Shown here piece after piece: positions 16,240 through 20,198 of a stretch of 20,198 nucleotides of DNA. Made by a program: the position numbers and the translations under genes. Source of the stretch: a virus; IMG/VR virus record IMGVR_UViG_3300044699_000060, positions 1 to 20,198 of that record. One strand, written 5' to 3'. Every line of letters begins with the position of its first letter. Within the stretch, counting starts at the first letter, position 1. A model generated the notes under the pieces. The model had not been told where the DNA came from. It saw only the letters and a list, made by a program, of their open reading frames with translations, and did no database searches.

Positions 16240-17042
16240 TTACTGCTTGTTGTGAATGGGAATAACGTTTGATTTGCCTAGGTTCATTACCTCCTGAATC
16301 GATGGGAGAATCAATTCATAAAAGTTATTGTCTGTGAAGTTGATTTCTTTTGGCAACTTGAGAGTTGTCCGTGCGAAATCTTCTCCGCTATTGACCGTGC
16401 GTGCGATGAATTGCGGACGACCGCCTACCGGCTTTTGTTCGAAGTGATAAATCTCATCGAAGTAGCCGGGAATACGTGCCGCTATCTTCTTACCGCCGTC
16501 AAGAGTTGCCGAGTGACGACAGTCGAATCGTCATTCAGATTTGTTTTCTCAGTCTTGATGACGTGAGCAATCAAGATTTTATACTTGCATCGAATCTGCT
16601 GAAGGAACTGGACAAGCTCTGATAGCATCGCGTTCTCAGCATTGTAATCCTCAATGCTATTCACTGCGATGCCGGCAATCTTCTTGCCTTTGTTATCCAT
16701 TCCTTTCAACCGAATCACATGGGAGAGCAACAAGTCGGCCGAGCTAGTTAAAGAATCCACGATGACCGTATCATACGGAAACCGTTTCATCTTGCTCATA
16801 TCAACGAACTCGTCCCACTTCTTATCAAACTTCGGGTAATCTTCCCGTGTATACGTATCGTATTCCAAATCACGCTTGCCACGCGGATAGTGATACGCAG
16901 CTACGGACCGGATTCTCGATTCCATGTCGAAGATGTAAGGCTTAGGAAACGAGGCAGCGGCAATTGATTTGCCGCCGCTCGGTTCGCCTTTGAAGAGAAA
17001 TAAGAACTCCTCTTTGCTTAACGCATCTTCAATTGTCGGCAT
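16240..17042 (-). CDS. Sak4/RecA-like ATPase, recombination mediator (frame broken once)
   Basis: ATG 17042 starts MPTIEDALSKEEFLFLFKGE. The Walker A is GEPSGGKS (residues 19-26), and the Walker B is DTVIVDSLTS (91-100), followed by a long helix and a KILIAHVIKTEK strand, as in the short RecA-core proteins of the Sak4/AAA_24 type used by phages for single-strand annealing and recombination. Without correction it stops at 186 residues. One missing T at 16501-16502 joins TRQLL to DGGKKIAARIPGYFDEIYHF and reaches TAA 16240-16242, for about 267 residues, the usual size. It sits between a Cas4-like nuclease and an SSB-like gene. Confidence 0.8.
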
Positions 17043-17299
17043 CGGACTTCGCTTTCTGGATAATCTTCAGGCTCGGCCTGCGGTGGATTGTTGTGATTCT
17101 TGAGTGCAGTCACAAGCTTGTCGTTTGCATACATCACGAACAATGTCACGTAATCCGAGCCGCGCATAGTGAAGTTGCCCACCTTTGTAAGATGATTGTA
17201 CGATGCGAGCAGACGTACAACTTCATGCATGATTTCCGTTGCTTCCTTTACATTGCAATCGAGCTCGATGCTAATTTCAAAGTGTCTGTCCATATTCAA
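17018..17299 (-). CDS. Hypothetical 93-residue protein
   Basis: An intact frame with two possible starts: TTG 17299, 8 bases after AAAAGGA, or ATG 17293. It is one of the few genes in this arm with no frame change. FEISIELDCNVKEATEIMHE and NFTMRGSDYVTLFVMYANDK suggest a strand-helix-strand alpha/beta fold. It overlaps the start of the Sak4-like gene by 25 bases, which implies translational coupling with that gene. No family was recognised and no function is proposed. Confidence 0.6.
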   Translation of the reverse strand: MNMDRHFEISIELDCNVKEATEIMHEVVRLLASYNHLTKVGNFTMRGSDYVTLFVMYANDKLVTALKNHNNPPQAEPEDYPESEVRCRQLKMR

Positions 17300-17659
17300 A
17301 TCTCAATTCCTTTTGATTTATATCCGCAGTGGATGCACTCTACGTAAAGCTTTGAGTTTACTGTACGCCGTATCGTTTCAGAATGTCCGCAACAACGCTC
17401 GGCTGCACGTCGGGGGATTGACTTGATTTTCGTTTTGAGACAGGTGATTCTTTTCGACAGTCGAGACAGATAGGATTCGTTCTTAGTGAGGCGTACTTGT
17501 CGATGATAAATTCCTTGCCACACGACGGACATAATGATTCCCTTCCGAGGATGAATTCTTCCCGATGTAGTGTGGACAATTCGTTAACATACATCGAAAG
17601 ACGCTGACATTCTTGAGCTTAACCCGTCTGTATTGGTGCGTGTGGGTTTTCTTTCCCAT
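17296..17659 (-). CDS. Multi-zinc-knuckle protein (frame broken twice)
   Basis: ATG 17659 with AAAGGA at 17669-17674, spacing 9. The reconstructed product is about 120 residues: MGKKTHTHQYRRVKLKNVSV, FRCMLTNCPHYI, then after a missing G at 17561-17563 EEFILGRESLCPSCGKEF, NPICLDCRKE, and after a second missing G near 17361 GVQVNSKLYVECIHCGYKSK. Four cysteine pairs are visible (C-x4-C, CPSC, CLDC, CIHC), consistent with two or more structural zinc sites. The uncorrected frames give two separate 78-residue ORFs, each with part of the set. It could bind nucleic acid or protein; the function is unknown. Confidence 0.55.
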
Positions 17660-17857
17660 GTCCTTTCATCCTTTGCGCGAGTAGAAACTCTTGTAATTCA
17701 GGAATCATTGCGAGTTGTTCCTCAACGTTGTGCAATTGTGAATGCAACGCTTCGTAATTCCTTGCCGTGATTTGACTGTCGTGAATCATGTCAAGCATGA
17801 ATGCTACGGCAGCGTCACGGCGATAACATCCTTCGTATCCTCGAATACGACTTTCAT
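17619..17857 (-). CDS. Small coiled-coil protein (frame broken once)
   Basis: ATG 17857 follows the nuclease stop (17860) after 2 bases. MKVVFEDTKDVIA continues, after adding one C at 17819-17820, as RDAAVAFMLDMIHDSQITAR, then NYEALHSQLHNVEEQLAMIP and ELQEFLLAQRMKGHG, ending at TAA 17619-17621. It is about 80 residues, with a heptad-like helical middle. It overlaps the start of the multi-zinc protein. No family was recognised. Confidence 0.5.
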
Positions 17858-17859
17858 GT

Positions 17860-18744
17860 TTAGTCCCGATTCAATGGATTCCACATGGGGACGACTTTGT
17901 AATTCGTCTTAATCAAGTAATCCCTGTGGCTTGGTTGGGCCGAACATAGCTTAATGAAACGGCACCCGCCATACATTCCGCACGCTTCGCGGTTACGCCT
18001 GAACTTTTCCTTCGTGCATCTGGTCAAGGTGCCGTAAGATATCATCGAACGGCATCTTCTTTCCATTCTACGATGACTCATCCGGTTTGCTGACCACGAT
18101 GCGTTCAAACTTCCCTGCATTACCCTTCACACCGATGCGATTTACAATTAAGTTGCGTGAGTTCAATGCCACATGTATCCGTGGAATTGATTACTCATAA
18201 TCGCAGGCTTGAAGTAACTACCCACGTCTTATGGTCAACGGGTACAACGTACGGATGCTTTAGTACAAGGTCCGTGATGCCGTGTAGAGAATATGAATTT
18301 CATCATCTTCATATAGAGTTTTCGCAAACGTACTTTCCACCAGTGGATTGTTATTCGTATCTCTCGCAACCACCCAATCGTCGGCGATGTACTTCGCTGC
18401 ATAGTGCCCATAGATGTCCACTATCGCGTTGATTGACTACCAGTCATCGTAGTTTTCGCACCGGCGTATGCTTCCATACGTGCGATGACTCGATTTCGCA
18501 GAACGTTTGCCGGAACCTTATGCAACTGTTCGTAATGCTCCGCAAGTCCCTCATGCATGACCAATCCGATATCGATACTGTCCGATTCGTAGTCTTGAGG
18601 TTCGATGCTATCGATGAAGCGATACTTTGCTTGCTGATTGCACGTTTGAATCGCGGCTAAGACCTGGGAATCGATGCTAACTACCAGCTTCTCGTTCTCG
18701 GTTTCCGATTTCTTTTGTGTTTGCAAAGAGTGGCCGACGGTCAT
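17860..18744 (-). CDS. Cas4/RecB-like PD-(D/E)XK nuclease with probable Fe-S cluster (frame broken about seven times)
   Basis: The start is ATG 18744; the first 107 residues are in one frame. LVVSIDSQVLAAIQTCNQQA supplies Cys35. After single-base corrections one reads NAIVDIYGHYAAKY, TLYEDDEIHILYTGITDLVL (acidic motif II), KHPYVVPVDHKTWG (the D-x-K of motif III) and NQFHGYMWALNSRNLIVNRI. It ends with NREACGMYGGCRFIKLC, three Cys with the GG-C-R/P-F-I spacing. One N-terminal plus three C-terminal cysteines is the arrangement of Cas4/AddB-type 4Fe-4S nucleases. It most likely resects DNA ends to make single strands for the Sak4-like ATPase and SSB downstream. The about 292-residue length fits phage members. 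Confidence 0.75.
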
Positions 18745-19196
18745 TTTTGATTTCCGATATGGTTGCCTGTCCGACGAAGAACTTCTTAGCTATTGCGTTT
18801 GGGTTAACTTGCCCTCGCGCAGTAGCTGTTTGATGTCTAAGATTTGCTGTGTGGTTAACTTGCTAAGTATGGCTTTGCTTTGCGTCCTTTCGCTATCATG
18901 TCCTGCGTATTGTCCCGCATCGTGCCTAGAAACAGGTGCTCCGGGTTTATACAATCCGGTACATCGCACTTGTGACATACCACATATCCTTTTGGGATAG
19001 GTGCCTTTGTGTGAAAGACATAGGCTAATACGTGCATTCTTACTGACGGCACGACGCTTAGTCTCATCATACCATAGCCATCGTCAGTATGATTTCCTTG
19101 CCAACGCAAACAACCATCCGGTGATTTCCAAATATTCGGTGCGATGCGTTCTTGCCAATTCAAATTTACTCTGTGCAAGAATTCATGCAGCGGCAT
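18677..19196 (-). CDS. HNH endonuclease with C-terminal helix-turn-helix (homing-type; frame broken twice)
   Basis: ATG 19196 has TAAGG 8 bases upstream. The N-terminal half has a WKSPDGCLRWQG strand pair and VRMHVLAYVF; the catalytic part is VCHKCDVPDCINPEHLFLGT with DNTQDM after it, the HNH_3 pattern (His in CHK, Asn-Pro-x-His). The C-terminal half, after corrections at 18860-18861 and 18798-18800 (one A each), is an HTH of the type LTTQQILDIKQLLREGKLTQ, then AIAKKFFVGQATISEI. Such HNH plus HTH proteins are usually free-standing homing endonucleases. It ends at TAG 18677-18679 and overlaps the nuclease start. Without correction the 113-residue ORF ends at 18855. Confidence 0.8.
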
Positions 19197-19206
19197 CCCA
19201 TATACC

Positions 19207-19609
19207 TTATCTGAATTTGATGCCTGTTCGCTGTTCGAATTCTCGTTTTCTCTCCTGCATAGTGCTCACCTAAGCAACCTTTTAGATTGCGATGAACACC
19301 ATTAGACAACTGGGCCAACACTAATACGGTGTCTGAACTCATACCAAGTTTCTTTAGTGCATTGTACTCGATATGAAACTCAGCCTTTTCCGTTTGAAAA
19401 AGGTGCATGTAAAGCAAGTCAATCGGGTCATATTGCCTTGCACCCTTTTCAAACTTAAAAGACCATTGAACTTTGCTAGAGTAGCGATGCACGACCTTGT
19501 AGCCGCGCATCGCATCGCATAGAATGTCTAGAGCTTTATTGAAATCAATCGTAACCGCGTTCCGCCCGGTCTGCACATTCATCGCATTGATATCCTCGTT
19601 GCTTGTCAA
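19207..19609 (-). CDS. Hypothetical protein, about 130 residues
   Basis: Start is TTG 19609 or, more likely, ATG 19582, both inside the end of the upstream zinc-ribbon gene. The body is DFNKALDILCDAMRGYKVVH, FKFEKGARQYDPIDLLYMHL and KLGMSSDTVLVLAQLSNGVH, with helices and strands but no motif I can name. Removing one A from AAAA at 19246-19249 gives a basic C-terminus GEKREFEQRTGIKFR ending at TAA 19207-19209, just before the HNH gene. The uncorrected frame runs to 19166 through the HNH start and is less likely. Function unknown. Confidence 0.5.
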
Positions 19610-19766
19610 TACGTGTTAGCCGGTTTTGCTTTCCGCAGTTAGGACACGGGAGGTTTCGTGGATTGTCTTTCGTTGCTGCACGTAACGCTGAATTCCCGCC
19701 GGGATTTGCAAACCCTACACCATCGATTTTGTAGTCATCATCGTAGCTGAAATCATCGTCTATCAT
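19545..19766 (-). CDS. Small zinc-ribbon protein
   Basis: The 73-residue product is intact. The N-terminal 20 residues are acidic (MIDDDFSYDDDYKIDG). CPNCGKQNRLTRIDKQRGYQ and CDECADRAERGYD carry two Cys pairs (41/44 and 61/64), a classical zinc ribbon. ATG 19766 overlaps the upstream stop TGA 19763-19765 (ATGA), so the two are coupled. A nucleic-acid-binding or protein-contact role is possible; none is established. Confidence 0.65.
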   Translation of the reverse strand: MIDDDFSYDDDYKIDGVGFANPGGNSALRAATKDNPRNLPCPNCGKQNRLTRIDKQRGYQCDECADRAERGYD

Positions 19767-20001
19767 TGTGTAGGTTCCTCGAACAGTTTATCGAAACACT
19801 TGCCACAGATGGCAGAGATTAGAAACTCACGCTGATTCGGTGTAAGCTGTGGAAATGCATCTTGTGCAAAGGCACCGTGCTGCCACTTGTACAATGCTTC
19901 GGGCGTTACGATGACTTCCTGTTCTTTATGGCAGATGATGCATTCGCCTGTTAGTGAGTAATGTTGGTTGCTTACCTTAAAGATTTGAGGTGGCCTGACA
20001 T
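19763..20001 (-). CDS. Small CxxC zinc-binding phage protein (frame broken at its start)
   Basis: The ATG at 20001 shares a base with the upstream stop (TAATG). One missing base near 19997 joins MS to RPPQIFKVSNQHYSLTGECI. ICHKEQEVIVTPEALYKWQH, GAFAQDAFPQLTPNQREFLI and SAICGKCFDKLFEE follow, ending at TGA 19763-19765. Cys pairs CIIC and CGKC form a zinc site around a helical region. It is about 79 residues. Proteins of this layout (W-x-x-G, Q-x-x-FP-x-L, REFLIS-x-IC-x-x-C) are common in phages, but the function is not known. Confidence 0.6.
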
Positions 20002-20198
20002 TAGCTCGCTTTCCTACGCTTCCGAAACTTTATCACGTTCTTGGGAGCTTCTTCGATGTATGACTCTGTAGGGATGCCGAACGCATAGGCACACGCATTC
20101 GCTATCCACGAATGACTTTGGACACTCCGTATCTTTTACTTTCCCTCTCAACTTGATTCTTAATCTCCCGTGCGAGCGAGCTTGAAAAACGTCTGCGG
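20001..20198 (-). CDS. 5'-truncated small basic phage protein
   Basis: Only the C-terminal part is in the window. The frame from the edge reads RRRFSSSLAREIKNQVERES, KRYGVSKSH and, after adding one A at 20117-20119, SWIANACAYAFGIPTESYIE, ending with a basic tail KNVIKFRKRRKAS at TAA 20001-20003. A helical, HTH-like element (YGVS-x-SxxIAxACAxAFGI) suggests DNA binding, which is an inference. The gene starts beyond the window. Confidence 0.5.

Noticed and set aside
17296-17532. Separate 78-residue gene ending ECIHCGYKSKGIEI
   Set aside because: Only the last 20 or so residues are coherent; they complete the zinc protein started at 17659, so the upstream half is an out-of-frame shadow.
18001-18076. 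In-frame TAG at 18068-18070 in the nuclease, as amber read-through
   Set aside because: The alternative frame gives IVEWKEDA, which matches the usual EW-x-x-D/E pattern at this point in such nucleases; a pair of indels explains it better, though this part of the reconstruction is the least certain.

Overview
The window looks like part of a tailed double-stranded DNA phage (or prophage) genome. A virion-protein arm on the + strand (2-10613) and a replication, recombination and accessory arm on the - strand (20198-10656) converge on a perfect 13-bp bidirectional hairpin terminator at 10616-10651. There is no rRNA, integrase, transposase, toxin-antitoxin pair or CRISPR array. The host cannot be told from the sequence. 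The large alpha-helical virion proteins point to a podovirus-like injection apparatus, which is inference from architecture and not from matched homologues.

Plus-strand arm: the 3' part of a tail fibre or spike gene ending in a peptidase-S74-type intramolecular chaperone (2-1585), a small GNAT-like protein (1572-1979), a small charged protein that probably belongs in frame with the next gene (1982-2182), then three large virion proteins of 600, 702 and 1488 residues (2218-10613). The last of these resembles phage internal or ejection proteins.

Minus-strand arm, in order of transcription: a 5'-truncated basic protein (20198-20001), two small zinc-binding proteins, an unknown protein, an HNH endonuclease with a C-terminal HTH, a Cas4/RecB-like PD-(D/E)XK nuclease with a probable Fe-S cluster, a small coiled-coil protein, a multi-zinc-knuckle protein, an unknown 93-aa protein, a Sak4/RecA-like ATPase, a probable ssDNA-binding protein, a short intergenic stretch of strong inverted repeats, tRNA-Leu(UAA), a small helical protein, a very acidic protein, a Dam-like methylase-fold protein, a DUF1599-like protein, a family-4-type uracil-DNA glycosylase, a family A DNA polymerase and a DUF3987-type helicase. 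Nuclease, Sak4-like ATPase and SSB form a plausible recombination module. Glycosylase, polymerase and helicase form the replication module.

The most striking property is that almost every gene in 1-2200 and 12700-20198 is broken by single-base frame changes, about 29 in all. In nearly every case, adding or removing one base of a short homopolymer restores a coherent protein with family motifs. The block from 2218 to about 12746 has none. I found no convincing nonsense substitutions. The simplest reading is uncorrected long-read or low-coverage sequence error and not gene decay, but this is inference. For broken genes I give the reconstructed extent and say where the frame changes.
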